Source: Cutaneotrichosporon cavernicola (taxonomy: Eukaryota > Basidiomycota > Tremellomycetes > Trichosporonales > Trichosporonaceae). From it: a stretch of DNA of 64,000 nt. The DNA lies in assembly GCF_030864355.1 (NCBI RefSeq), contig NC_083396.1, positions 806,001 to 870,000 on the forward strand, read 5' to 3'. The position numbers were made by a program, and so were the translations under genes. Positions within the stretch are counted from its first letter, which is position 1. Each line of letters begins with the position of its first letter. The notes under the pieces are model-generated. The model ran no database searches. It was not told where the DNA came from and saw only the letters and a list, made by a program, of their open reading frames with translations. Positions 12,501-22,808 of this stretch are shown here, piece by piece.

Positions 12501-13141
12501 CCGAGGACGACCTCTACGCGCGTCTAGACTTTGTGCCCATGGACTACAACCCGATGCACAGCAAGCCAGTGTCGCGCCAGGCTGGACCGGTGTGGCCGAA
12601 CAAGATGTCGGAGGCGGACCGCCTTGCGCGCTCGAATACGAAGCGCTCGCCTGCGAGCGCAAAGCCGAACGGAGGATCGCCCGTGTGGCCGCGACGTAAG
12701 CCATCAGACGCTCACGCTCTGGCACTTCAGACCGTCGGGGAGTCTGGCGACTCGAGTGGGCCTGCTAGTGCCCCGATAAGAAGCTCAGATGCTCCCTGGC
12801 ACAGTGAGGAGCACGGCTCGCTCGCACAGTCGGCAACTCAGGGCAAGCGCCCCTCGCCGTCGCCAGGCAGCAGCCGGGCTGCCCTCCCGAGCGCGAGTGG
12901 TACGACGCGTCGCTCGCAGGAGGCCCAACGCGACTCTGCCGACGGCGCCAAGTCCAAGTTTGGCGCGTTCCTGAACAGAAGTATGACGCGGCGTGAGAAG
13001 GAGAATACAGTCAACTCGTCGACGCTCTTGCATCAGCAGAGCCGGCGCGGTACGCCGCCCGTCGCCAACAAGCCGGGACAGTGGAACCGTGACATGGTGG
13101 CGGGTATTATGGGCCCGCCAGCCGAGCGTCGGCAGGTTTAG
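9531..13141 (+). CDS. Unrecognised 1152-residue protein, helical N-half and Ser/Pro-rich C-half
   Basis: I do not recognise the family. Four exons: 9531-9692, 9741-10322, 10391-11245 and 11282-13141. The third intron (11246-11281, 36 nt) is in frame and stop-free, so it reads through as VSLGLLIPADTQ; a GTGAGT donor, a GCTGAC branch site and a CACGCAG end mark it as an intron. Residues 1 to about 450 look folded and mostly helical (LNQAADAIEEHIMYRR; KVILEYVLNREARLREKK; ESYALELISEFVTREKRDYML; LIEELLENEREKGI). From about residue 460 the chain is disordered, rich in S, P, A and G, with many SP/TP sites and short Trp motifs (GPVWPNKM, SPVWPRRKP, KVWEQPKSP). The C-terminus is basic (FLNRSMTRREKENTVN). 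No membrane segment is obvious. It may be a regulatory or scaffold protein phosphorylated by proline-directed kinases; that is a guess from composition. Confidence 0.8.
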
Positions 13142-13466
13142 AGCTAGAGCAAGAGCAAGAGTACGGCAACTTGCGTTGTACAGGGACTTGGTGCATGCAG
13201 TTGTACGATAGTGTGTGAATAACACTGGGAGGAGGTCGAGTGAAAGGTCGAGTGAGTTTGTGCGGGTGAGACGTGCGGGTGAATGGGTGTGAGTATGAGT
13301 GGAGGGGCGAAATAGGCCGGGGTTGTTAAGTCATGGCAATGTGGAGGCCCACCGCAGAGGGTTGGAGGCTGTTACCGACTCGACAGAAAAGTGAGAAACC
13401 GACTACTCTTTTGAACTAGTCTTAGTTGTTCTCATTCTATCAGTAATTCAGTAACCAACCATCATC
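13142..13466. other. Short intergenic spacer
   Basis: 325 bases between the unknown protein and threonine deaminase. No gene or RNA signature seen; it presumably holds the terminator of one and the promoter of the other. Confidence 0.5.
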
Positions 13467-15635
13467 ATGGCGCAGAGGTAAGTTGGCCAACTCAATACCC
13501 GGCATCAACGGGGCTTCCCACACGGTTACGGCCTTAACCCCCCTCCCCTCTACTCCATTCACCCCGCTCCTTCCGATCCTTCCATCTCCGCACCCCACAA
13601 CCCACCCCACAACCCACCACGTCTGACTCCAGCATCCCAATGCCCCGCCGCGCGCCGACGAGCGACAACGGCTCCCTCTCCCCGCTGGCAAAGTCCCCCC
13701 CGTCGGCCAGCACGATCGAGTACGCGTCCTCGGCTCCCATGGCCAAGACGATGCACGCTGCCGACGGGACTGAGGACGAGGCCATCCCCTCCCACCTCTA
13801 TGCCAAGCTCCCGCCCAACTTCCTCACCCGCGGACCGAAAGGCGACGTGCCGGATTACCTGAGAATGATCCTTATGTGTGAGTGGTGGGGTGGAAGATAG
13901 TGGGCCAAGTCGACGGGCCGCACTATGTGGTTGCGTCCTCTGGTGGGGCAACCTGCCTGTTACTGGTACCATCGGTGTCAACCTAGGCTACCTTATCTTG
14001 CTCGTATACGGCTTAGCTTGTCTAGCTGCATTACTCGGCCTGGCCTTTCTCGCGCTCGCGCTGACCCCAGCCAAGGTCTATTCCTCCCCCCTCAACCTCG
14101 TCGAAACACCCCTCATGTACGCGGCCAACCTGTCCAAGAAGCTCGGATGCGAGATCTACCTCAAGCGCGAGGACCTGCAGCCCGTCTTCTCCTTCAAGAT
14201 TCGTGGCGCGTACAACATGATGGCCTCGCTCTCAGAAGAGGAGAAGCGCAAGGGTGTCATCACTTGCAGCGCCGGCAACCACGCGCAGGGTGTCGCACTC
14301 TCTGGCCAGAAGCTCGGCATCAAGGCGACGGTCCTGATGCCAACATCGACACCTAGCATCAAGGTCAACAATGTGCGGCGGTACGGCGGCAACGCTGTGC
14401 TGCACGGGGACGACTTTGACGCCGCCAAGGCTGAGTGTCTCCGCCGCTCCGAGGCCGAGGGGTTGACCTTTATCCCCCCATATGACGACCCGTACGTCAT
14501 TGCGGGTCAGGGGACTATTGCGATGGAGATCTGCCGCCAGATCATGGACCCTAGCACTGTCGACGGCGTGTTTGCTGCCGTCGGTGGCGCAGGCTTAGTT
14601 GCTGGCATCGCGTCATACATGAAGCGCGTGGTGGGTCCCCAGACGGCAGTGTATGGCGTTGAGACGCCCGACGGTGACGCGATGGACCGCTCTCTCAAGG
14701 CTGGGCACCGCGTCCTCCTCCCCGAAGTAGGCCCCTTTGCCGACGGTACGGCTGTGCGCATTGTCGGTGAAGAGCCGTTCCGCGTATGCAAGGAGCTCCT
14801 CGACGGCGTTGTGCTGGCCGACAACGACGAGATCTGTGCCGCCATCCAGGACGTGTACGAGGACACGCGCAGCATCCCCGAGCCGTCGGGTGCGCTCGCC
14901 CTCGCCGGCCTCAAGGGCTACATCATCCGCAACAACCTGCAGGGTAGTGGCAAGACATTTGTCGCGGTCGTCTCTGGCGGAAACATGAACTTTGGTCGGC
15001 TTCGTTTCGTCGCTGAACGCGCCGAGATCGGTGAGGGTCGCGAGGTACTCATGTCCTTCCGCGTTCCCGAGAAGCCAGGCAGTTTTATCAAACTGCACAG
15101 CTACCTACTCCCGCGTGCAGTAACCGAGTTTTCGTACCGCTACAACTCGCCCGACTACGGCTACATCATCTGTTCGTTCTACCTGAAGGGTTCATCGAGT
15201 CGTACTGGTCCGCCAACTCCCACCGAACGCCAAAAGGAGATCAAGGACATCATCGCCGACCTGGCCAAACTCGACATTGAAGCCGCAGACTACACTGAAA
15301 ACGAGTTTGCCAAGAGTCACCTGCGTCATCTGGTTGGCGGACGCAGCACGGTCGCGCACGAGCGTCTGTTCCGCTTCGAGTTCCCCGAACGTCCCGGTGC
15401 ATTGGGGCGTTTCTTGAGCGTCCTCAAGCCGAATTGGAACATCTCACTCTTCCATTACCGCAACCACGGCGCTGATGTCGGTAAAGTCCTAGTTGGACTC
15501 CAGCCCCCGCCTAATGGCGGGAACGGGGGCTCGGTTGCCGACTTGAATGCGTTCCTTGCCGAGCTCAACTATCCGTTCGTAGAGGAGACGGCCAACGTCG
15601 CGTACCGCCGTTTCCTGCTCAACGGGACGCCTTAG
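13467..15635 (+). CDS. ILV1: Threonine dehydratase (deaminase), biosynthetic
   Basis: PLP enzyme that deaminates threonine to 2-oxobutyrate, first committed step to isoleucine, usually mitochondrial. Exons: 13467-13477 (only 11 nt), 13633-13877 and 14071-15635 (606 residues). The tiny first exon gives MAQS and joins IPMPRR; without it an internal ATG at 13640 would have to serve. The catalytic Schiff-base lysine is K128 in SFKIRGAYN; the phosphate-binding glycine loop is [23 protein letters not shown] follows the family. The C-terminal third has two ACT-like regulatory subdomains ([13 protein letters not shown] and [14 protein letters not shown]), the site of isoleucine feedback inhibition. 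The 193-nt second intron is open in another frame and hydrophobic if translated, but contains no family sequence. The N-terminus is not a strongly predicted presequence by eye. Confidence 0.95.
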
Positions 15636-15893
15636 CGGGTGTCCGGGCGGCGAGCTCACGTAGGATGAGGGCGATCGATGCCAGGTTGTGAGGGATAGAG
15701 TGTGGATATTGTAGACCAGCATGCAGGCGTAGACTGTGACCAAACCATTGAGTCTTGTTGCTGTTGCCTGTTGCCGTTGCCTGTGGCCTGTGGCTGGGGT
15801 CTGCCCCGACGTCCGCCGATGCTCCGATCTCCGAAACCTCCACCTCCACCTTTTTCAGAAATCGAGTTCACCAGTTACGTTCACCCACCCACC

Positions 15894-17895
15894 ATGCTCG
15901 GCGCAATGTCCAAGCCTCCCCCGCCAGCGCCCGCTGTACCGGCCGATGCTGTGCCAGCTGTGCCAGCTGTGCCGGACGGCGCCGCCGTGTCCGACATGCC
16001 CGCCGCACCACTGCCCGCCGAACCGTCGTTCCTCGATAAGATCATGGAACAGAACCCGTACTTTTCCGCTGGTGCCGGGTTGATGGTGAGTCCGAGTCCG
16101 AGTCGAGTCCGAGTCCGAGTCCGAGTCCGGCGTTGGTCGCCTCGTCGTCGTCTACCCCAGCCGCTCTCTTCTCAGCACACCCTCTCCTTTCGCTCGCGAA
16201 CTCCTGACTCTTGCCTCACCCCTCTCCCAACATCTCCCAACATCTCCCTCTCCCCTCCCCCACTCCCTTCCACCTCCCCGTCTCCCCTCCCTCCCTCCCC
16301 CTTACCCTCCAGCCTCTTCCGCTACGGCGCTCGCTTCTTGCACGACCCCTCGCTCTCCACTACCCCTCGCTCTCCACTACCCCTCGCTCTCCACTACCCC
16401 TCGCTCTCCACTGCCTCTCGCTCTCCACTACCCCTGCTCTCCACTACCCCTGCTCTCCACTAACCCCAGGGCCTAGGCGTAGCCCTAACAGCCCTCCGCA
16501 CAGCCGGCAAGCTCGGCGCGACTGCCGCCCGCCGGCGCATGCTAATAACCCTAGAAATGACATCCAAGGACAAGTCGTACCCGTGGTTTCTGGAATGGAT
16601 GGCCGCGCAATCAGCCCACGCGCGCGAAGTCCCCCCCTCTGACCGGGGTCTCTTGGGTGCGCTGAGGGGCCGTGTTACCCAGCTACCCAGTCACGAGTTG
16701 GCAGTCGAGACCAACGTAAAGCAGCATGAGAATGGGAGCTCGGACGCTGTTTTCAACCTTGTGCCAGGGCCGGGAACGCATTATTTCTCGTATATGGGGC
16801 ATTGGTTCCAGGTGGGTGGTTCTAAAGTCGGGCACTCACTCCATTCCAGGTCCGGCGCGAACGTGACTCGAAACTCATGGACCTGCATTCCGGCACACCA
16901 TGGGAGACACTTACACTGACCGGTCTGTCGTCGTCACGTACTGTCCTTCCGTCGCTTCTGGACGAGGCGCGCGCCCTTGCTGAGCGCGGGAGCGTCGGCA
17001 AGACGGTCGTCTACACGGCTTGGGGGGTGGATTGGCGTCCGTTTGGCAAGCCCCGCAGCCGGCGCGAAATGGGCAGTGTCGTGCTCGCCGAGGGCGTGGC
17101 TGAGCGCATTGAGCGCGACATCCGCGCCTTCCTGGCTCGTGGAAAGTGGTACGCCGAGCGAGGTGAGTCGCGCCTCTTCAACTGTCAAACTCTTCAACTC
17201 GCTCACCAACCACAGGCATCCCCTACCGCCGCGGATATATGCTGTACGGCCCTCCGGGGTCTGGCAAGACGTCGTTCATCCAGGCGCTGGCGGGAAGTAT
17301 CGGATACAATATCTGCTTGATGAACCTCGCCGAGCGTGGACTGACGGACGACAAACTCAACCATCTCCTGGGCCTAGTGCCGGACCGGAGCATCATCCTC
17401 CTCGAAGACGTGGACAGCGCGTTCACCCGCCGCGTCCAAACCTCCGAGGACGGGTACAAGTCTTCCGTCACCTTCTCGGGCCTCCTAAACGCCCTGGACG
17501 GCGTGGCGAGTTCCGAGGAGAGGATCATCTTCATGACGACCAACCATGCTGAGCGTCTGGATCCCGCTCTCATCCGCCCCGGCCGAGTCGACATGAAGGA
17601 AGTCCTGGACGACGCCCACGGCGAACAGGCGTGTCGGCTGTATACCAAGTTTTACGGACATCGAGTTGGCGAGAATGCTCCAGAAGACGGCCAGAGTCCG
17701 GACCCGCTGTTGCGTTCTGAACATCTTTCAGAGGACGAGATTAGCGCGCTGGGGAAACAAGTCGGCGAGGTCGTCGATCGCGCTAGGGCAGAGGGGAGGA
17801 ACGTTAGTATGGCTAGTTTACAGGGCCACTTTATTCGGTCGGGGGCGAGGGAGAGCGTCGCTGGCGTTGATGCGCTGTGCGTCGCGAGGGCTTAG
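15894..17895 (+). CDS. BCS1: Mitochondrial chaperone BCS1-like AAA ATPase
   Basis: Inner-membrane AAA protein that translocates the folded Rieske iron-sulfur protein during complex III assembly. Exons: 15894-16085, 16470-16811, 16850-17162 and 17216-17895 (508 residues). A Pro/Ala-rich N-terminus leads to the membrane-proximal segment [16 protein letters not shown] and [20 protein letters not shown], the signature start of the BCS1-specific domain; [10 protein letters not shown] follows. The AAA domain has Walker A GPPGSGKT (residues 294-301), Walker [12 protein letters not shown], and sensor-type [21 protein letters not shown]. The first intron is 384 nt and made largely of tandem repeats; the others are 38 and 53 nt. 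Paralogous BCS1-like proteins are numerous in fungi, so this could be a paralogue rather than the sole orthologue, though the domain order is complete. Downstream and convergent is RCF1, another respiratory-chain factor. Confidence 0.9.
16088..16130 (+). repeat. GAGTCC hexamer array at a 5' splice site
   Basis: Immediately after the BCS1 first-intron donor, GAGTCC is repeated about seven times with one contraction. The donor GTGAGT itself overlaps the repeat phase, so the array seems to have grown from the splice site. Confidence 0.85.
16351..16467 (+). repeat. 17-bp minisatellite in BCS1 intron 1
   Basis: Seven copies of a 17-mer (CGCTCTCCACTACCCCT), the later copies 16 bp long. In the last copy CACTACC has become CACTAACC directly before the AG, so the array supplies both the polypyrimidine run and the branch site. 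Confidence 0.9.
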
Positions 17896-18261
17896 ACGAT
17901 TAGACTGGAGCTCTAGATGTAACTGTTCTTGCATAATCAATGGAAGGCGCAGTGAGGGAATTGGTTGATCATTGTTCTGACAGTGTGTATCCCAGCTTTG
18001 TCTGAACAGGGCTATAAAGTAAAACAAGGCTAAAACCCAGCTTTGGCTCACCGTAGACAACGTCATAAAGTGCTCACCCCCCACTGCGCCATTCACAACG
18101 GTCCCAAGAACTGCGCTGTCACTCGGCCAACTTTCCAACCTCTGACCGCTGTCGCCGAGCAGCAAGGGTCGTCCACTCCCAGCCCAGCCGCCACTGGTCA
18201 AGCAACCAGCTGAGCCAGACTTATCTCGAATGGTGCATCTCCTCCCTTGTCATCTACAAAG
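17896..18261. other. Convergent 3' spacer BCS1 / RCF1
   Basis: 366 bases between two converging genes. Nothing else seen. Confidence 0.5.
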
Positions 18262-19194
18262 TTACTTCTTAGCCCGCTCCGCCGCGGCCGCAACAGCTGC
18301 CGAATCCTCACGTGCACGCGCCATAGCCTCAGTGGTGGACATGTCCATGTCGGCCGCATGCTGCTCCTCAGCAGCGCGGAGACGGCGCGTAAAGTCGGAC
18401 ACCTTGGTCTTCTGGCGGCTAGGGTAGAGGTGGTCGTAGGCCGCGTCCGTGTCCTCTGGCCGGCGTTCTTTGATGGCGGTGACGACGGCGGGTTCTGCGG
18501 CGCGCGCTCCCGCTTCGGGGGGGAGTTGGCCTGGGGTCAGCGCGAACCGCTAAACAGTGAGCCGGGCGGGGTGGTGGAGAACAGACAGACAGGTGGGAGG
18601 GAGGGCGAGGCGAAGAGAAGGGAGGGGAAGGGAAAGTGGTGAAGAAGAACGCCGACGGACAAGTCGACGACAGGTATAGCGGAGATGGATGGGCTCGACA
18701 AGGACTCACCAGTCAGAGCGCGCTCGCGGTTCTTCTTGGCCTCCTCGGCCTTGTTGCTGATCATGTACGCGCCAACGACCATCGCGACGATCGTAACGCC
18801 CTGTGCGCTTGGGTCAGCTTCTGTGGGATTGGGGATGGGGATGGGGAGGGGAGGGGGGGGGGGGGGGAGGCGGCGCGGAGTGGAGTGGTGAGGGTGGACG
18901 ACACGGCCTCCAACTCTTCACTCTGCGCTTTTCCGGGCACGCCAATGTGCGTGCGCCGCACCACTCCACGCTGGCCAGGGCGTTTCGCCCGACTCACGCT
19001 ACACGCAGCCTCAGGAAGTGCTGGAACTGTTTCCGGTTTCCACTACGCAGACTGGTCGTTGCGCCAAGAAGGGCAAACGTCGTAGCCGCCACGCCTATTG
19101 GGACCATGGGCTGTTCCTTGCACTTTTGCCACCCGTGCTGGAGGTAGGTCATGCCGGTCTCCTCGTTGTTGTCGACGGGCATTGGGCTTGTCAT
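18262..19194 (-). CDS. RCF1: Respiratory supercomplex factor 1 (HIG1-domain protein)
   Basis: Small mitochondrial inner-membrane protein that links complexes III and IV and modulates cytochrome c oxidase. Exons: 19194-18998, 18807-18710 and 18530-18262 (187 residues). The HIG1 domain reads EQPMVPIGVAATTFALLGAT, SLRSGNRKQFQHFLRLRVAAQ and GVTIVAMVVGAYM, giving two membrane helices joined by the basic loop. The first acceptor is AAG rather than the nearer CAG because it restores RVAAQGVT as in the family. The C-terminal tail (about 100 residues) is charged and Ala-rich, with a probable coiled-coil (FTRRLRAAEEQHAADM). The first intron (190 nt) carries a 15-G run at 18853-18867; the second is 179 nt. 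In-frame upstream ATGs to 19416 were rejected because they add a non-homologous leader. Confidence 0.93.
18853..18867 (+). repeat. Poly-G run (15 G) in RCF1 intron 1
   Basis: Uninterrupted 15-G homopolymer within a G-rich 40-base stretch. It reads as poly-C in the RCF1 transcript, upstream of the acceptor. Confidence 0.9.
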
Positions 19195-19593
19195 GATGGA
19201 TGGGTGGTTGGCGATAAGGAGAGGAAGAGGGACGAAGACGAGGGCAAGTGGAGTTGGTGGAGGAAAACGGGGCAGGCGCTGCGTGCCTGAAATGTGACCT
19301 GTCTTTCGGAATCGCGGTGTCTGTTCTTCTGCACTGAGACTTGTGCAATACTCCATCAACATAGACATACAAATACATCTGGCCTGTGCATTCCAAGCTA
19401 CTGGCGTCATAAGCATGGCCGATGACCGAAGGCAACACGTTAGCCTCCAGCCTCCAGCCTCACCCTCAAGTCGGGTTCTCCGCAGAACAGGATGACGCAG
19501 TTTGCCAATCTACTGGCACGGAGTTGAGCTCAAGTAATGTAATGTGGAGCCACTCTATCATCTACCAGATCTCAGTCTATACCACACACTCAA
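19195..19593. other. Spacer: RCF1 promoter and RTA1-like 3' end
   Basis: 399 bases. A short triple repeat of CCTCCAG near 19444-19460 is the only structure seen. Confidence 0.5.
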
Positions 19594-21060
19594 TCACGCC
19601 TTGTCCTCCGTGATGTGGCTCGGTGTGCCGCTTGACGACTCAGTCTCGTCACCGCCGGCTTCCGGTTCGGCGACGATCGCGCTCTCGGGCGTGAGGATCG
19701 CTGGCGGCCAGAAGTAGCAGTACACCGCGATTCCGAGGAGGAGGGGCAACGCGTCCAGCGCCGCCCAATACACCTCGTGAATGGTGAGGTGGCCCGCGTA
19801 TCTGGTGTCAGCTCAAGTCTGATTAATGAGCTTACCCCTGGCTCAACTCGATCGTGCGGAACACGGAACGAGTGAGGAACATGATACATGTAACGCCGAG
19901 GGCCGAATAGAGCGGCTTCCAACCGGGGTGGTTCCAGACTTTACTGTCTTTTCGTCTGTTGTCAGCAACGCAAGAGCGCGACGTACACTCGGAATAGGAA
20001 GACGAGGTAGAGCATGGAAAAGAGAGCAAAGCTCATGAGTTGGAGGATGAGACCAGCGAGGAAGATGTTGGAGCCGATCTTGTGCATACCATCAGACGTC
20101 GACATGCCTCCGCCCGCGGCCTGGATGCAGAACGTGATGACTGATGTTAGCGGCGGCAGGCGGCTGAGTCGCAATGAGGTGCAGCCGTCAGACCACTCCC
20201 CACTCACTGTCAGAGATGACAAAGGTCCACGAGACCTTGTCGGGGTTGAGGAAGAGATATCGCGACGCCTTGAGATGCTTGACTATGCGTCCGAGGAGGA
20301 TGTAGTCAGCCGCGAGGAAGGCGCATGGCTGGGGTCAGGAACACGCCAGCCAGGTGCGATGGTGCGATTAAGAGACCTCAAAGTACACTAGCCGCAGCAA
20401 CACTCACCGAGAGCACGACAAACATGTACATGGCGATGTAGAGCTGCCGTTAGTCGGCTCTAATCCACCCACTTACGCCAAGGGAATGTGGATCCTTGCG
20501 CAGAGCGATGCGGAGGGCGAGTCCGATGGCCTCACACCATGTTCCGATAGTCAAGCAGAGAAAGTACTTGCCGCGATGGCGAAACTCGTCTGTCGTAAGT
20601 TTGGGCTTGGGCCGATGAGGTGCGCACAGAACGTAAACACCGACGCGCAGGCTGCGTACAGCGCAACAGCCGTTGCGTTCAGCGGGAGGCTGGGGATATA
20701 TCGGAGTGGGTTGCATCTGGGGTCAGTGAGGCCGAAATGGGCGGCATGGATGCAGGGTAGCCGAGCGGTGGCGTCGCCAAGACTTCTGTGCTCTGTGCTC
20801 CGCCACCTCATCACACAGACAGCCGAGACGACCCAATCCGTTGATGGCCTCATGTCATGCGCTGACATGGGCTGATGTGGGACATGGCCGCAAACAACAC
20901 ACCAACACGCACAGGTCTTTGGCCGGATTGATCTGCTATTAGCGTCGCCGTTCCAGGCACACACAAATGGGTCCATCTTGCAGTACGGGTTGTCGGCGCG
21001 CTTGGCGGCCGCTACAGTTGCGAGCGCGAGCGCCGCCGCGAAGACGGCTAGGCGGGGCAT
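19594..21060 (-). CDS. RTA1-family lipid-translocating / stress-resistance membrane protein
   Basis: Seven-transmembrane fungal protein of the RTA1/RTM1/RSB1 family, implicated in resistance to toxic lipids or drugs. Nine exons on the minus strand: 21060-20965, 20932-20913, 20716-20628, 20589-20477, 20443-20408, 20328-20208, 20140-19987, 19955-19836 and 19801-19594 (318 residues). An N-terminal signal-type helix (LAVFAAALALATVAAA) is followed by NPYCKMDPF, then, through a 20-nt micro-exon, INPAKDLCNPLRYIPSLPLNA. Family motifs: GTWCEAIGLALRIA; CAFLAADYILLGRIV; DIITFCIQAAGGGM; LTRSVFRTIELSQGYAGHLTIHEVYWAALDALPL. Introns are as short as 31-38 nt. The cytosolic tail is acidic (ESAIVAEPEAGGDETESSSG). 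Exact substrate is unknown. Confidence 0.9.
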
Positions 21061-21539
21061 CGGAAGGAGGGTGGAGGAGGTTGAGGTTTCGAGAGTGAAG
21101 AATGTGGAGAGGGAGAGTGGTGGACGTAGCTTTGTCGGCGTCCTCCGGGTCACCGTACTTTGCAAGTGAGTGTTAGTTTCAAGAACTGACCAGGGAATGG
21201 TGCAGCGCAGGGGAGGGGTGGGGTGGGGGGTACAAGGGGCGGCAAGCCCTTCTGAGACTGCGGAAGGCCCGGGAATGCCGATCGGAAAGACCGGATAGAA
21301 ACCCGTCTGCCGTGTTAGTATCAGTATCAGTTACTCAGCCAAGTTTGATGCAAGGTAGCAACACAATCAAAGCAAGAGAGATCAAGAGAGAGAGACAAGA
21401 AAAGGGAACTGAGGATACAACGAAGGTGTGCGAGTGATCTGGTGATTCCCAACTTCCTCCCTCTACATTCACAGGTTCATGACAAACTACCAGATACGAG
21501 GGTGGCCCGCGAGACCAGAGGTCACCCCCCACCCGGCGT
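21061..21539. other. Spacer: RTA1-like promoter and eIF5 3' end
   Basis: 479 bases with a purine-rich GAGA stretch near 21370-21405. No gene seen. Confidence 0.5.
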
Positions 21540-22808
21540 TCACTCGTCGTCGCTGTCGCTGTCGGCCTCCTCAAGCCACTTGAGGAACGAATCGGCAGCC
21601 TTGCGCACCTTCTTGCTCTGCTCCTTGCTGACGTACTTCTTACTGACGTGCGTGCCAAAGTTGATGCACACCTCCTCGTCAAGCACGTCATCCTGGTAAG
21701 CAGCCATGAGCATTCTCGAGACGACGCCGTTGGCAATCAGCTCGTCGGCGTTAGGGTCAAGCGCAACGAGGCGCTCGAGGCCGCCGAGGAACGACTTCTG
21801 GTGCTTCTCCGAAGTGATGAGCTGGGGTTAGCATAAGCATACATTGTCGCGACGTGCGCTCGACTTACAGCGTTGAGGAGGCTGGCACGCTCCTCGATCT
21901 CCTGGGCGACGTTCTCGGATGTGAAGAGCTTGTGGCCAATCTCAACGAGCGCCTTGTGCTTGGTGACAATGTCGAGCTCCTTGAGCTTGGCAACGACTTC
22001 GGCGTCAGACGGAGCAGGGTTCTCCGACAGCCAGACGCGAAGCTGGTAGAACGGAGAGTCCTCGTCCTCTTCGTCCTCGTCGATCTCGAGGTTCTTGACC
22101 TTCTTCGCAAGGGCGTCCGGGTTGACGAGAATCGGGTCGCCACCGCGACCGAGCATGGCGTCAATGTCGGTGCCCTCGGTCGGGACCGGGGGGGTGCCAT
22201 TCGCGCTGTCGTCCTCGTTGCTGCCCTCCTTCTCGTCAAAGACGACAGGGCCGCCGACGTTGGCCTCGGCAGTCATGCCCTTCTTGCCCTTCTTCTTGTC
22301 CTTCTTGGGAGGGTTCTTGAGGATGAAGGTCGTGAGCCTATGGCGCATGTCGATGCCCGTGTGCGCACCGCAAGCCTTGCAGTCGCGGTGAATGTCCTCG
22401 TTGTTGCCGCGGCCCGTAATGACGAGCTCGGTCTCGGGGTTCTTGCACGACGCGCAGAGAACAAACTTGTCAATGAAAGCATCGAGCAACTCGCGCAGGC
22501 GGTCTGCCTGGTGCGCGCCGTTGACAATGTAACGGTCGTTGGCCATGGTGGTCTGTGCACCGAGCTCGGTGCCAAAGAACTTGGTGGGGTACGAAGGCGG
22601 CCGATTCAGCGCACGCGCGACGTCCTCCATGTTGGGCACGACCGTCTTGATGCCGTTACCACGGCCCTCGATCTTGGTGAGGAGGACGGGCATCTTGTAG
22701 CGCTGAAAAACGTCAGTGTCTGTGCGTGGTGGCGCGTGCCGTGGCTGCTCGGATCGTACTCACATAGAACTTGTCGTCCACATCGCGGCGAATGTTAACA
22801 GTAGCCAT
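21540..22808 (-). CDS. TIF5: Translation initiation factor eIF5
   Basis: GTPase-activating protein for eIF2 that also scaffolds the pre-initiation complex. Exons: 22808-22764, 22702-21869 and 21821-21540 (386 residues). The N-terminus [20 protein letters not shown] and [13 protein letters not shown] form the GAP domain, with the conserved arginine in MATVNI.R. A C-x2-C...C-x2-C zinc ribbon ([23 protein letters not shown]) follows, then a Lys-rich linker [10 protein letters not shown]. The C-terminal W2/HEAT domain ends [15 protein letters not shown], the acidic/aromatic box that contacts eIF2-beta and eIF3. Length matches the family (about 400). The upstream start sits only 45 nt from the first intron. 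Confidence 0.97.

Noticed and set aside
13878..14070. Hydrophobic N-terminal extension of threonine deaminase (open frame through the intron)
   Set aside because: The segment is bounded by GTGAGT and CCCCAG, and splicing joins LRMILM to SKVYSS exactly as in the family. The apparent membrane segments are translated intron.
20758..20800. tRNA-like sequence (TAGCCGAGCGGTGG) resembling a Leu/Ser tRNA A box
   Set aside because: No B box (GGTTCRA) or pairing acceptor stem follows, and it lies inside an intron of the RTA1-like gene.
21854..22798. 314-codon plus-strand frame opposite eIF5
   Set aside because: It is antisense to conserved eIF5 coding sequence; its Leu/Val/Arg-rich composition is typical of an antisense shadow.
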